From: Jeotgalibacillus sp. ET6
GTDB taxonomy: Bacteria; Bacillota; Bacilli; Bacillales; Jeotgalibacillaceae
NCBI RefSeq assembly: GCF_029667115.1
Contig: NZ_JARUIU010000001.1
Span: 310,001-374,000 of the forward strand
DNA length: 64,000 bases
Direction of reading: 5' to 3'
A program made the position numbers and the translations under genes. Under the pieces are notes generated by a model. The model worked only from the letters and a program-made list of their open reading frames with translations, was not told the origin of the DNA and did not search any database. Shown here piece after piece: positions 8,315 through 17,758 of the stretch (positions within the stretch are counted from its first letter, which is position 1; every line of letters begins with the position of its first letter).

Positions 8315-9610
8315 ATGAAATTGGCTATAAGTTCTCTTCAATGGTTTATTTTTATGATTGCTTCCTCGATAGCAGCGCCGATCGCAATTGCGGCTGTGTT
8401 TCAGCTGGATCCTGCACAGACTGCAGGATTTATTCAAAGAACACTACTCGTGCTTGGTGCTGCAGGAGTCATTCAGGTGTTTTTAGGACATAGACTTCCG
8501 ATTAGTGAAGGACCAGCAGGATTATGGTGGGGTGTTTTTTCAATATATGCCACTTTTGTCGGGGTCATTTACACAACACCTTATGAAACGCTTCAGGTCT
8601 TGCAATCGGGCCTTCTTATCAGCGGGGTTATGTTTATCCTATTATCAGCAACTGGAATTATTAATAAAATTACCGCTCTGTTTACGCCGGTTGTTACTTT
8701 TACATATTTGATGCTGCTGATATTTCAATTAAGCGGTTCGTTTTTAAACGGAATGGTTGGTCTGCCAAATGAAGAAGGAAAAATAAACAGTTTAGTCTTG
8801 ATTGGTTCCGTCATTACCATCGTGATCGCTTTTTGGCTGAATAAACACAAAGCCGGATGGATCCAGCGCTATTCAATTATTCTTTCGATTGCTGCAGGGT
8901 GGCTGCTCTTTATTTTACTTGGTGAAGCATCCTTTACTGCATCCCGCGATGAATCAATCATAGCACTCCCTGAATTTTTTGCGTTCGGACCACCCATACT
9001 GGAGAGTGGGGTCTTTGTTACTGCAGTCTTTATTACATTCCTTCTCACAGCAAATATGGTGGCATCCATTAGAGTGATGGAATCAGCTCTGGCAGAACAT
9101 TTTCAGGAAAAACCTGCATCACGCTACAAAGAGGCAGGGTATGCTGCTGGTTTTAACACGCTTTTCAGCGGAGCGGCGTCAGCAATTGGCCCAGTTCCTA
9201 TAGCGGGTGCTGCGGGATATGTAGTGGCTACAAAAACACCTGGAAGAACCCCGTTCTGGATAGGGTGTCTACTTGTGGCTGGAGTGAGCTTTATTCCTTT
9301 GATTACAAATGCTATGGCTCAAATACCGGCTGCTGTAGCATTTGCCGTGACATTTGTTATCTTCACGAATATGATTCGCCTTGCATTTCTTGAGTGGCAA
9401 AAAGAAAAGAATGTTGAAAAGGGACTTTCCGTTGTAGGCATTTCCTGGCTCGTCGGAGTCGGTCTAATGTTCGTTCCATCCTCAGCCTATACGGATCTGC
9501 CTGTTGCAATGAGTTCTATTTTATCTAATGGACTTATAACGGGTACCGTGACTGCAGTTCTAATAGAGCAATGGCATATGAGGACGTTTAAAAACGCATC
9601 AGAAGAATAA
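8315..9610 (+). CDS. NCS2-family nucleobase (uracil/xanthine-type) permease
   Basis: 431 residues with about 12 hydrophobic spans. The sequence GHRLPISEGPAGLWWG and the later GFNTLFSGAASAIGPVPIAG fit the NCS2 nucleobase-cation symporter family, which imports uracil, xanthine or uric acid. The exact substrate cannot be read. It is not part of the B. subtilis synteny block and stands between plsY and the osmoprotectant operon, so it is probably an insertion relative to that order. No PurR or preQ1 element was seen upstream, and no clear terminator follows it, so read-through into the ABC operon is possible. Confidence 0.75.
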   Translation: MKLAISSLQWFIFMIASSIAAPIAIAAVFQLDPAQTAGFIQRTLLVLGAAGVIQVFLGHRLPISEGPAGLWWGVFSIYATFVGVIYTTPYETLQVLQSGLLISGVMFILLSATGIINKITALFTPVVTFTYLMLLIFQLSGSFLNGMVGLPNEEGKINSLVLIGSVITIVIAFWLNKHKAGWIQRYSIILSIAAGWLLFILLGEASFTASRDESIIALPEFFAFGPPILESGVFVTAVFITFLLTANMVASIRVMESALAEHFQEKPASRYKEAGYAAGFNTLFSGAASAIGPVPIAGAAGYVVATKTPGRTPFWIGCLLVAGVSFIPLITNAMAQIPAAVAFAVTFVIFTNMIRLAFLEWQKEKNVEKGLSVVGISWLVGVGLMFVPSSAYTDLPVAMSSILSNGLITGTVTAVLIEQWHMRTFKNASEE

Positions 9611-9632
9611 GCTGCCAAATGTTTTTTTAGAG

Positions 9633-9657
9633 GTTTAAGCCATAAGCCTTAGGGAAT
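9633..9657 (+). promoter_or_regulatory. Sigma-B-type promoter for the osmoprotectant operon
   Basis: GTTTAA (9633-9638), 13-base spacer, GGGAAT (9652-9657). This fits the Bacillus sigma-B pattern GTTTAA-N12..14-GGGWAW without mismatch and lies 36 bases before the start codon. A stress promoter would suit an osmoprotectant importer. Confidence 0.65.
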
Positions 9658-9693
9658 TTATAATTAGTAAAACTTTAAAAGGATGGTGAATAA

Positions 9694-10662
9694 ATGATCA
9701 CGTTTGAAAACGTTAAGAAAACATTTGCTGATGGCACAGAAGCCATTAAGGGAATAGATTTACATATCGAGGAAGGCAAGCTCGTTGCACTCATTGGGCC
9801 AAGCGGCTGCGGCAAAACCACCACGATGAAAATGATCAATAAGCTGATTCATCCTTCCTCAGGAACCATTTCCATAAACGGTAAAAATATTGCTGACCGT
9901 AAAGATGTGGATCTTAGAAGAGATATCGGCTATGTTATCCAGCGCATCGGGTTGTTTCCTCATATGACAATAGAGGATAATGTCGCGCTGATTCCTAAAC
10001 TAAAAGGAATTAAAAAACAGGAATACCTTAAGCGGGTTGATGAATTATTAAGTCTAGTCGGGCTTGAGCCGTCCGTTTTTAAGAAAAAATATCCACTTGA
10101 ACTGAGCGGAGGACAGCAGCAGAGGGTTGGCGTTGTAAGAGCGCTTGCAGGGGAGCCTCCCATTATCTTAATGGATGAACCATTCAGTGCATTGGATCCG
10201 ATCAGCCGCGAACAGCTTCAGGCTGAACTTAAAGACTTACAGAAATCCATAAGAAAAACGATTGTTTTTGTAACACACGATATGGATGAAGCGCTTAAAG
10301 TGGCAGATGAGATCGTCGTGATGAAGGACGGTTCAATCGAGCAAATTGCCACACCTGATGAATTACTCAGGCAGCCGGCAAATGACTTTGTCCGCTCATT
10401 TATTGGAGAAGAAAGGATTCAGTCCGCTCTTAATACTTTCAGCCCCTATACAACCAAGGTGACAGAGATCATGGATAAGTCCCCGGAGGATTCAACAGAG
10501 ATGCCGGCTATTCACGCAGAAGCTGATTTAAAAGAAGCTGCTGAGATGATGGTTGATCAAAACGCTCAGGCATTGCAGGTCATCCAAGATGAAACAATGC
10601 TTGGTGTAATTTACAAAGATCGTTTATTAAGCAAATTAGCCGGCATAGAGAGAGGAGCCTGA
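9694..10662 (+). CDS. Osmoprotectant ABC transporter ATPase (OpuCA/OpuBA type)
   Basis: 322 residues. ABC ATPase domain in residues 1-240: Walker A GPSGCGKTT, signature LSGGQQQRVG, Walker B IILMDEPFSALDP, switch His in VTHDMDEA. YVIQRIGLFPHMT is typical of the glycine betaine/carnitine/choline group. The C-terminal part (about 255-320) looks like one CBS motif region rather than the two of B. subtilis OpuCA (about 380 residues), so ionic-strength sensing may be altered or lost. It is followed one base later by the permease, so the pair is tightly coupled. It energises uptake of compatible solutes under osmotic stress. Confidence 0.88.
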   Translation: MITFENVKKTFADGTEAIKGIDLHIEEGKLVALIGPSGCGKTTTMKMINKLIHPSSGTISINGKNIADRKDVDLRRDIGYVIQRIGLFPHMTIEDNVALIPKLKGIKKQEYLKRVDELLSLVGLEPSVFKKKYPLELSGGQQQRVGVVRALAGEPPIILMDEPFSALDPISREQLQAELKDLQKSIRKTIVFVTHDMDEALKVADEIVVMKDGSIEQIATPDELLRQPANDFVRSFIGEERIQSALNTFSPYTTKVTEIMDKSPEDSTEMPAIHAEADLKEAAEMMVDQNAQALQVIQDETMLGVIYKDRLLSKLAGIERGA

Positions 10663-10663
10663 T

Positions 10664-11314
10664 ATGCAGTTTATTTCGGATTTCTGGGATGTTGTGATTC
10701 AAAGACAGGATATTATTATTGAAGGCGCGATTGAACATTTATATTTATCTTTCTCAGCAATAGTCATCGCCATTCTAATCTCTGTGCCGCTCGGCATCTT
10801 TATATCGAGGCATCAGAGGGTGGCGGAGTTTTACATTGGAATTACGGCTGTATTTCAAACGATTCCAAGTCTTGCTTTATTTGGATTTTTAGTGCCCATC
10901 CTTGGGATAGGCTTTGAAACTGCTCTTATAGCACTTATTATTTATGCATTACTGCCTATACTAAGAAATACATATACCGGCATTACCGGTGTGGATCAGG
11001 CTGTAATAGAGGCAGGTCACGGTATGGGAATGACCGGCACACAGATCCTTTTTAAGATTGAGCTTCCGCTTTCACTCCCTTTTTTAATGGCGGGAATCAG
11101 AACGGCCACGGTACTAACAGTGGGAATCGCTACACTGGCTACTTTTGTAGGCGCTGGTGGACTGGGCGATGTAATATGGCGGGGTCTTCAATCTTATAAC
11201 AATGAACTTGTACTGGCAGGAGCCATACCGGTTGCACTGCTTGCGCTGTCGTTTGATTTTATTTTAAAATTGCTTGAAAAGTATACAACTCCAAAGGGAG
11301 TTAAACTGAAATAA
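10664..11314 (+). CDS. Osmoprotectant ABC transporter permease (OpuCB/OpuBB type)
   Basis: 216 residues, about five or six membrane spans. The EAA-type loop sits at VIEAGHGMGMTGTQILFKIELPLS (positions near 119-142), the contact site for the ATPase. PLGIFISRH and FQTIPSLALFGFLVP are typical of the betaine/choline permease family. Canonical opuB/opuC operons have two permease genes (B and D); only this one is present, so it probably forms a homodimer, as in simpler choline or OsmY-type systems. It sits between the ATPase and the binding lipoprotein. Confidence 0.88.
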   Translation: MQFISDFWDVVIQRQDIIIEGAIEHLYLSFSAIVIAILISVPLGIFISRHQRVAEFYIGITAVFQTIPSLALFGFLVPILGIGFETALIALIIYALLPILRNTYTGITGVDQAVIEAGHGMGMTGTQILFKIELPLSLPFLMAGIRTATVLTVGIATLATFVGAGGLGDVIWRGLQSYNNELVLAGAIPVALLALSFDFILKLLEKYTTPKGVKLK

Positions 11315-11351
11315 CCTGTGTTAAATTCCAATAATAAAGTGAGGTATTATG

Positions 11352-12266
11352 ATGAAACGAGCAAACTCAGTACTGGTAACGACTTTAACGGCATCCCTGC
11401 TTCTTGCGGCATGCGGTTCTGACGAAGGAAATTCAGAAAGAGATTCAAGCGAACCGATTATCATATCAGGAAAGGCATTTACTGAACAATACATTCTTCC
11501 AAGCATCCTGCAGCAGTATATTGAGCATCATTCAGACTACGAAGTAACGGTGAATGATGGACTTGGCGAAGTAAGTGTTCTTCAGCCGGCGCTTGAAAAC
11601 GGAGATATCGATATGTACGTGGAATACACCGGGACAGGCCTTGAAGCTGTACTTGGCATGCAGGCAGAAGAAGGCGAATCAAGCGACAGTATTCTAGAGC
11701 GAGTCAGAGAAGGGTATGAAGAAGAGTATAATATTACCTGGCTTGAGTCGCTTGGTTTTGCTAATGACTATACGATGGCTTTTGCAGAGGGTGCAGATTT
11801 CGAAGCATCAACCTATTCAGACCTTGCTGAGATCTCTGATCAGTTATCCTTTGGTGCGCCTCATGCCTTTTACGAGCGCCAGGGAGATGGGTATGAGGCT
11901 TTATCACAAGCATACGGCTTTGAATTTTCTGCAACTGAAAGCCTCGATGCAAATCTCATGTACCAGGCTGTTCAAGATGGTCAGGTTGATGTGATACCAG
12001 CGTTTACAACGGATGGGCGTATTGAAAGATTCAATTTACAGACGACAGAAGACGATCTTGGCTTTTTCCCTAAATACGACGCTGTACCGGTTGTGCGTCA
12101 GGACGTATTGGAAGCTTACCCTGAATTAGAAGGTCTTATGGGTGAGTTGGCAGGACAGATTTCTGAAGAAGATATGCAGGAAATGAATGCAAAGGTAGAT
12201 ATTGATGGTGATACTGCTGCTAATGTTGCACAGGAATTTTTAGAATCCAAAGGTCTTTTAGAATAA
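11352..12266 (+). CDS. Osmoprotectant-binding lipoprotein (OpuCC/OsmX type)
   Basis: About 304 residues. Signal peptide with lipobox LLAACGS, so it is anchored outside the membrane. The mature part has the substrate-binding fold of the glycine betaine/choline family: FTEQYILPSILQQYIE, then DIDMYVEYTGTGLEAVLG and a GQVDVIPAFTTDGRI stretch typical of ligand contacts. It delivers solute to the permease encoded just upstream. ATG ATG occurs at 11349/11352; spacing from GAGG favours the second. An acidic residue bias in the mature domain would suit a salty surface environment, though I did not quantify it. Confidence 0.87.
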   Translation: MKRANSVLVTTLTASLLLAACGSDEGNSERDSSEPIIISGKAFTEQYILPSILQQYIEHHSDYEVTVNDGLGEVSVLQPALENGDIDMYVEYTGTGLEAVLGMQAEEGESSDSILERVREGYEEEYNITWLESLGFANDYTMAFAEGADFEASTYSDLAEISDQLSFGAPHAFYERQGDGYEALSQAYGFEFSATESLDANLMYQAVQDGQVDVIPAFTTDGRIERFNLQTTEDDLGFFPKYDAVPVVRQDVLEAYPELEGLMGELAGQISEEDMQEMNAKVDIDGDTAANVAQEFLESKGLLE

Positions 12267-12288
12267 AATTCAAAAAGGACGTGTTCAT

Positions 12289-12699
12289 ATGATTAAAAAC
12301 CCCTCCACAAAAGAAATTGGAGAAATACTAAACGGAGCTAAAAGAATCGCCGTTATCGGTCTCAGTGATAATCCGGCGAGAACCTCATACAGTGTCAGCC
12401 AGGCGATGCAGCGGGCGGGATACGAAATTATCCCTGTAAATCCTACCATTAAGGAGGCACTTGGTGTAAAAGCTGTTTCTTCCCTTGACGAAATAGAAGG
12501 GAAGGTGGATATCGTAAATATCTTCAGACGTTCTGAATTCTTAAAAGACATTGCAGATGAATTTCTGAAGACAGATATTCCGGTATTCTGGTCGCAGCTT
12601 GGCGTAGCAGACGAAGCGATTTTTAACTTACTGGATTCAAAAGGCAGAACAGTCATTATGGACAGATGTATTAAAGTTGAACATGCCATGACCAGATAG
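12289..12699 (+). CDS. yneT: CoA-binding domain protein YneT
   Basis: 136 residues forming a single Rossmann-like CoA-binding domain of the succinyl-CoA-synthetase alpha type: KRIAVIGLSDNPARTSYSVS near the N-terminus and VDIVNIFRRSEFL in the middle. No catalytic His is evident, so it is a binding or regulatory protein of unknown role. In B. subtilis yneT lies between plsY (yneS) and parE; here it follows the osmoprotectant lipoprotein gene by 22 bases and may be co-transcribed with it. RBS AAAGGACG lies before the ATG. Confidence 0.85.
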   Translation: MIKNPSTKEIGEILNGAKRIAVIGLSDNPARTSYSVSQAMQRAGYEIIPVNPTIKEALGVKAVSSLDEIEGKVDIVNIFRRSEFLKDIADEFLKTDIPVFWSQLGVADEAIFNLLDSKGRTVIMDRCIKVEHAMTR

Positions 12700-12778
12700 C
12701 GCATTGAAAAATTGATTCTGACAAAACTTACACAGTTTATAGAATGAGGAAATATTTAGTAAGAATAGGAGGAGAACA

Positions 12779-12940
12779 GAGCGGAAGGTGGCGACTCCAG
12801 CAGGATATGACGGCAATCTGAGCTTTTACAGGGTAAGGCCCTGAAAAGGCTCAAGCCCCGTCCCTGAGGAAAGCGTCCACCTGAAAAGAAGTGAACCTGT
12901 CGTAGAGCTTGAGACACTATTGTCCCAGGCTCTTTTTTTA
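12779..12940 (+). repeat. Best-preserved copy of the dispersed intergenic repeat
   Basis: Three modules in order: GGCGACTCCAGCAGGAT; then CGTCCCTGAGGAAAGCGTCC with CACCTGAAAAGAAGTGAAC; then a terminator hairpin. Related copies lie at 5540, 27531 (minus), 45201 and 55676 (minus), with a lone terminal hairpin at 21609. Similar repeats with 'GGCGACTCCTGCGGGA ... GGAAAGCGTCC' are familiar to me from intergenic DNA of many Bacillaceae; their function is not established. The rest of the gap to parE (12941-13157) is AT-rich and shows no gene. Confidence 0.7.
12904..12940 (+). terminator. Terminator-like hairpin ending the repeat, after yneT
   Basis: AGAGCTTGAGACA pairs with TGTCCCAGGCTCT, four-base loop, followed by T7. 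It would end the operon running into yneT. Confidence 0.85.
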
Positions 12941-13157
12941 TTTAAAAATAATGAGTTGGAGGATAATTTTTTCATATTCTTCCGCATTAGAAATGGATTT
13001 CAGTCATCAGCAATTTTCTTTTTTAAAATTTTTCTACTAAGATAAATAACGATCATTGAACGATTTATTCCCTGTACGGGCAATAAAATGCTATGATCTA
13101 GTAACGTAGAGTCCGGGTGCTGGAGGAATTAATCTGTTTGAAATTGTTTAAGTACCA

Positions 13158-13187
13158 TTGAAATCCATCATAATCTAGGTATAGAAT
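13158..13187 (+). promoter_or_regulatory. Distal promoter candidate for parE
   Basis: -35 TTGAAA (13158-13163), 18-base spacer, -10 TAGAAT (13182-13187). A second, extended -10 TGATACAAT lies at 13211-13219, closer to the gene. Confidence 0.5.
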
Positions 13188-13228
13188 ATGATGGTGAAAT
13201 ATGAATGTTATGATACAATGTAAAAAAA

Positions 13229-13242
13229 CGAACAAGTGTTTG
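13229..13242. promoter_or_regulatory. LexA (SOS) box before parE
   Basis: CGAACAAGTGTTTG fits the Bacillus LexA box CGAAC-RNRY-GTTCG with one mismatch in the last half site. It begins ten bases after the extended -10 TGATACAAT (13211-13219), so it would cover the start site. The parE-parC pair is, as I recall, a LexA target in B. subtilis, which supports the call. Confidence 0.65.
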
Positions 13243-13265
13243 TGTAATTTGGAAGGGGAATGTCC

Positions 13266-15233
13266 GTGGCTAAGAAAGCAACGATCGAATACAACGAAGA
13301 TGCCATTCAGGTACTTGAGGGATTAGAGGCGGTAAGAAAACGGCCGGGGATGTATATCGGATCTACGGATTCGCGTGGACTTCATCATTTAGTTTATGAA
13401 ATAGTAGATAATTCAGTGGATGAAGCGCTTGGAGGATATGGCGATGCGATTCAAATCATTCTTCATAAAGATGACAGCGTTTCTGTAAGGGATTTTGGAC
13501 GGGGTATGCCAACGGGTATACACCGCTCAGGAAAACCCACGCCAGAGGTTATTTTTACGATCCTGCATGCGGGAGGCAAATTTGGCCAGGGCGGCTATAA
13601 AACAAGCGGAGGCTTGCATGGAGTAGGTGCTTCAGTTGTAAATGCTTTGTCCGAATGGCTGACCGTTACGATTCATCGTGATGGAATGATCCATGAAATG
13701 AGATTTGAAAATGGTGGAAAACCTGTTACCGCCCTCGAAAAAAAGGGCAAAACAAAACAAACCGGAACACTGATTCATTTTAAACCGGATACATCTATTT
13801 TCAGTGCCACACATTTTAATTATGACACCTTGTGTGAAAGACTGCGGGAAAGCGCATTTCTTTTAAAAGGATTTAAAATAGAGATCATAGATGAGCGCAA
13901 TGATAAAAAAGATCTTTTTCAATTCGAAACCGGTATTGAAGCATTTGTAACTTACTTAAATGAAGAAAAAGATGTTCTTCACCCAGTGGTTTCCTTTGAA
14001 GGTGAAAATGAAGGCATTGAGGTTGATTTTGCTTTTCAATTTAATGATGGATACTCTGAAACCATTTTGTCTTTTGTGAATAATGTTCGCACGAAAGATG
14101 GCGGAACTCATGAAGCTGGAGCAAAAGCAGCGATGACGAGAGTTATAAATGAATATGCAAAAAAAATCAGCTTATTAAAGGAAAAAGATAAAAATCTTGA
14201 AGGTGCTGATATCAGAGAAGGATTTGCTGCTATTATTTCAGTTCGAATTCCTGAGGGGATTCTTCAATTTGAGGGACAAACAAAAGGTAAACTGGGTACA
14301 ACAGAGGCAAGGTCTTCTGTTGACAGCGTTGTAGCCAACCAGCTTCTTTATTTTCTTGAAGAAAATCCCGAAATCAGCACCCTGCTTATTAAAAAAGCGA
14401 TCAGAGCTCAGCAGGCGAGAGAAGCAGCAAGAAGAGCAAGAGAAGATGCGCGAAACGGAAAGAAACGGAAAAAATCAGATACCATTCTGTCTGGTAAACT
14501 GACTCCTGCCCAATCAAGGAATGCTGCGCGAAATGAGCTTTATTTAGTCGAAGGGGATTCTGCCGGCGGATCAGCAAAGCAGGGACGGGATAGAAAGTTT
14601 CAGGCGGTGCTGCCTTTAAGAGGTAAGGTTATTAATACGGAAAAGGCGAAGCTTGCTGATATTTTTAAGAATGAAGAAATAAATACAATTATTCATGCTA
14701 TCGGTGCCGGAGTAGGCGCTGATTTTGAAGTTGATGATATTCAATACGACAAAATCGTAATTATGACAGATGCTGATACAGATGGTGCTCATATTCAAGT
14801 CCTGCTTTTAACGTTTTTTTATCGCTACATGAAGCCGATGATTGAAGCAGGCAGAGTGTATATTGCACTTCCACCCTTGTATAAAGTAAGCAAGGGCACT
14901 GGAAAAAAAGAAGTGATTGAATATGCCTGGACGGATAATGAACTCGGAGATGCAGTGAAGAAAGTGGGGAAGGGGTACATTCTGCAGCGCTATAAAGGTC
15001 TTGGAGAAATGAATGCCTCCCAGCTATGGGAAACAACGATGAACCCTGAAACCCGTACATTGATCCGTGTCAAAATTGATGATGGTGCCCGAGCTGAACG
15101 CCGAGTAACGACTTTAATGGGTGACAAAGTAGAGCCGAGGCGTAAATGGATAGAGTCAAACGTTGCGTTTGGCATGGAGGACACACAAAACATCTTAGAG
15201 AACGATCAGATCATGGTTTCAGAGGAGGACTAA
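13266..15233 (+). CDS. parE: DNA topoisomerase IV subunit B (ParE)
   Basis: 655 residues. GHKL ATPase domain with YEIVDNSVDEALGGY and the GGLHGVG lid; transducer domain; TOPRIM domain with EGDSAGGSAKQGRDR and the metal site IMTDADTDGAHI. Lacking a large insert and starting 'AKKATIEYNEDAIQVLEG', it matches ParE rather than GyrB, and the parC partner follows. It provides ATP-driven decatenation of daughter chromosomes. The GTG at 13266 is chosen over the ATG at 13260 because the GGAAGGGG site abuts the ATG but sits seven bases before the GTG. A LexA-like box overlaps its promoter region. Confidence 0.95.
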   Translation: MAKKATIEYNEDAIQVLEGLEAVRKRPGMYIGSTDSRGLHHLVYEIVDNSVDEALGGYGDAIQIILHKDDSVSVRDFGRGMPTGIHRSGKPTPEVIFTILHAGGKFGQGGYKTSGGLHGVGASVVNALSEWLTVTIHRDGMIHEMRFENGGKPVTALEKKGKTKQTGTLIHFKPDTSIFSATHFNYDTLCERLRESAFLLKGFKIEIIDERNDKKDLFQFETGIEAFVTYLNEEKDVLHPVVSFEGENEGIEVDFAFQFNDGYSETILSFVNNVRTKDGGTHEAGAKAAMTRVINEYAKKISLLKEKDKNLEGADIREGFAAIISVRIPEGILQFEGQTKGKLGTTEARSSVDSVVANQLLYFLEENPEISTLLIKKAIRAQQAREAARRAREDARNGKKRKKSDTILSGKLTPAQSRNAARNELYLVEGDSAGGSAKQGRDRKFQAVLPLRGKVINTEKAKLADIFKNEEINTIIHAIGAGVGADFEVDDIQYDKIVIMTDADTDGAHIQVLLLTFFYRYMKPMIEAGRVYIALPPLYKVSKGTGKKEVIEYAWTDNELGDAVKKVGKGYILQRYKGLGEMNASQLWETTMNPETRTLIRVKIDDGARAERRVTTLMGDKVEPRRKWIESNVAFGMEDTQNILENDQIMVSEED

Positions 15234-15239
15234 AACATT

Positions 15240-17669
15240 ATGACAGCAACAGAACGGTTTCAGGACCTTCCACTTGAAGAAGTACTGGGAGATCGATTTG
15301 GAAGATACAGTAAATACATTATTCAGGAACGGGCTCTCCCGGATGCAAGAGACGGGTTGAAGCCTGTTCAGAGACGTATCCTTTATGCGATGCATTTTGA
15401 AGGAAACACACAGGAAAAAGGCTTCAGAAAGTCTGCCAAGACGGTAGGTAATGTAATCGGAAATTATCATCCTCACGGCGATTCTTCTGTTTATGAAGCA
15501 ATGGTGAGGATGAGTCAAAGCTGGAAGGTCCGCAATATGCTGGTTGAAATGCATGGGAATAACGGAAGCGTAGATGGTGACCCGGCTGCTGCGATGCGTT
15601 ACACAGAAGCCAGACTTTCTGCGATTGCCGGAGAACTTCTTCGTGATATCGAAAAAGAGACAGTCGAACATATATCGAATTTTGACGATACTTCAGTAGA
15701 ACCCACTGTCCTGCCTTCCCGCTATCCTAATTTGCTTGTTAACGGCTCAACGGGAATATCCGCAGGCTACGCTACAGAAATACCGCCTCATCATTTAAGT
15801 GAAGTCATTGATGCTGCCATTATGCGTATGGATAAGCCTGCATGTACTGTAGATGAACTGATGACTGTATTAAAAGGTCCGGATTTTCCAACCGGAGGTA
15901 TCATACAGGGAGTAGACGGTATAAAAAATGCGTATGAAAAAGGAAAAGGTAAAATTGTCATTCGGGGAAAGGTAAGTGTTGAAGACCTCAGAGGAGGACG
16001 CCAGCAGCTAGTCATCACTGAAATACCGTTTGAAGTAAATAAAGCAAATCTTGTGAAGAAAATGGACGAATTCCGGGCAGACAGAAAAGTTGAAGGCATC
16101 TCAGAAGTTAGAGACGAAACCGATCGCACAGGCCTCCGGATTGTGATTGAACTTAAAAAAGAAGCAGATTCAGATGGAGTCTTGAATTTTCTATATAAGA
16201 ATACTGATTTGCAGGTTCATTATAACTTTAATATGGTTGCGATCCATAATAAACGTCCCGTATTGATGGGGCTTGCTCAGCTTTTAGACGCTTATATCGA
16301 TCATCAGAAGGAAGTTGTAACGAAAAGAACCCAATTCGATTTAAAGCGGGCCAAAAGCAGAGAGCATATTGTAGAAGGATTGATTAAAGCTCTTTCAATT
16401 CTAGATGAAGTGATAAAAACAATTCGCGGCTCAAAGGATAAAAAGGATGCAAAAATAAATCTTCAATCCCAATTTGAGTTCACTGAACCTCAATCTGAAG
16501 CCATTGTTTCCTTGCAGCTTTACCGCTTGACCAATACGGATATTACGGCCTTGCAAAAAGAAGCAGCTGAACTTGAGAAGCTGATTGAAGAGTTGACAGC
16601 TATCTTAGCGAGCGAAAAAAAATTAAGTGCAGTGATTAAAAAAGAACTCAAAGGGATTCAAAAGCAGTATGTTGATGAACGAAGATCGGTTATTGAAGAT
16701 CAAATCGCTGAGATTAAGATCAATATGGAAGTGCTGGTTGCAAGTGAGGATGTAATTGTAACGGTTACGAAAGACGGCTATATTAAAAGAACATCTCAAA
16801 GGTCTTATTCGGCATCGAACGGACTGGATTTTGCCATGAAGGATACGGACCGTCTGCTGACTAAAATAGAGGCAAACACAAAAGAAACCCTGCTGCTGTT
16901 TACCAGCAAAGGAAATTATATTTATGCCCCTATTCACCAGCTGCCGGATATACGGTGGAAAGACCTCGGCCAGCACATTGCAAGTATTGTAAATTTAGAT
17001 AGAGATGAGCAAATCATTAAAGCGATGCATGTTAAAGAATGGAATGATAATGAGTTTCTTATCTTTATCACGAAAAATGGAATGATTAAAAAATCCAGCT
17101 TCGCTCTTTATCAAGCGCAGCGTTTTTCCAGAACATTTGTTGCCTTAAATGTAAAAATAGATGATGAACTGCTGGATGTTCTGCATACGGATGGCACGAG
17201 TGAAGTGTTTATTGCCACTTCTCTCGGTTATGGTCTCAGATTTAATGAGAAGGACGTTACGCCTGTCGGCCAGCGGGCAGCAGGAGTAAAGGCGATTAAT
17301 CTCAAAGAGGACGATCATGTTGTAAGAGGGCTGAAGGTCAGCGAAAGGGATCAACTTCTTATGGTTACGCAGCGTGGGGCTGTTAAAAAGATGAAGCTTA
17401 GTGAATTTGAAATGGCCACACGTGCAAACCGAGGCTTACTCATGCTGAAGGAATTGAAAAAAAATCCTCACCGTGTCATCCAAATCTTCACTATTGATTC
17501 AGATTCTGAGGAGTTTGTGATTGAGACTGCAGAAGGACACAGGACAGTAGTCAGAGGCTCTTCTTACCGGGTAAATGACCGGTATTCAAACGGTTCGTTT
17601 GTGTTAGATGAGTCAGAAGTAGGGAAAATAACAGCTGCCTGGGCACAAATTCAGGGCACCGGCGTTTAA
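15240..17669 (+). CDS. parC: DNA topoisomerase IV subunit A (ParC)
   Basis: 809 residues. Breakage-reunion domain with catalytic Tyr in [11 protein letters not shown], and a C-terminal beta-pinwheel domain (about 490-805) with repeats such as [16 protein letters not shown] and RGAVKKMK. The quinolone-resistance region reads [12 protein letters not shown] with the wild-type Ser and Glu, so no classical ParC resistance change is present. Six bases separate it from parE and AGGAGG ends inside parE, so the two subunits are translated together to form the A2B2 enzyme that separates linked chromosomes. A terminator follows. Confidence 0.96.
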   Translation: MTATERFQDLPLEEVLGDRFGRYSKYIIQERALPDARDGLKPVQRRILYAMHFEGNTQEKGFRKSAKTVGNVIGNYHPHGDSSVYEAMVRMSQSWKVRNMLVEMHGNNGSVDGDPAAAMRYTEARLSAIAGELLRDIEKETVEHISNFDDTSVEPTVLPSRYPNLLVNGSTGISAGYATEIPPHHLSEVIDAAIMRMDKPACTVDELMTVLKGPDFPTGGIIQGVDGIKNAYEKGKGKIVIRGKVSVEDLRGGRQQLVITEIPFEVNKANLVKKMDEFRADRKVEGISEVRDETDRTGLRIVIELKKEADSDGVLNFLYKNTDLQVHYNFNMVAIHNKRPVLMGLAQLLDAYIDHQKEVVTKRTQFDLKRAKSREHIVEGLIKALSILDEVIKTIRGSKDKKDAKINLQSQFEFTEPQSEAIVSLQLYRLTNTDITALQKEAAELEKLIEELTAILASEKKLSAVIKKELKGIQKQYVDERRSVIEDQIAEIKINMEVLVASEDVIVTVTKDGYIKRTSQRSYSASNGLDFAMKDTDRLLTKIEANTKETLLLFTSKGNYIYAPIHQLPDIRWKDLGQHIASIVNLDRDEQIIKAMHVKEWNDNEFLIFITKNGMIKKSSFALYQAQRFSRTFVALNVKIDDELLDVLHTDGTSEVFIATSLGYGLRFNEKDVTPVGQRAAGVKAINLKEDDHVVRGLKVSERDQLLMVTQRGAVKKMKLSEFEMATRANRGLLMLKELKKNPHRVIQIFTIDSDSEEFVIETAEGHRTVVRGSSYRVNDRYSNGSFVLDESEVGKITAAWAQIQGTGV

Positions 17670-17685
17670 ACTTAAAAGCTTGGGG

Positions 17686-17722
17686 AATGGAAGAAGGAAC
17701 CGCTTTCTTCCATTTTTCATTT
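17686..17722 (+). terminator. Terminator after parC
   Basis: ATGGAAGAA pairs with TTCTTCCAT across a GC-containing loop, followed by TTTTC. Confidence 0.7.
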
Positions 17723-17758
17723 TAGAAATGCAGGTAAATTTTATAAGGAGTGATTTAT

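Noticed and set aside
9702-9715. TGAAAACGTTAAGA, a near-match to the CcpA cre box, at the start of the osmoprotectant ATPase gene.
   Set aside because: It has one mismatch, lies within coding sequence just after the start codon, and encodes a normal protein segment; chance is likely.
12721-12945. Possible structured non-coding RNA before parE.
   Set aside because: Sequence is one copy of the dispersed repeat with a terminator hairpin; no known RNA family pattern was found.
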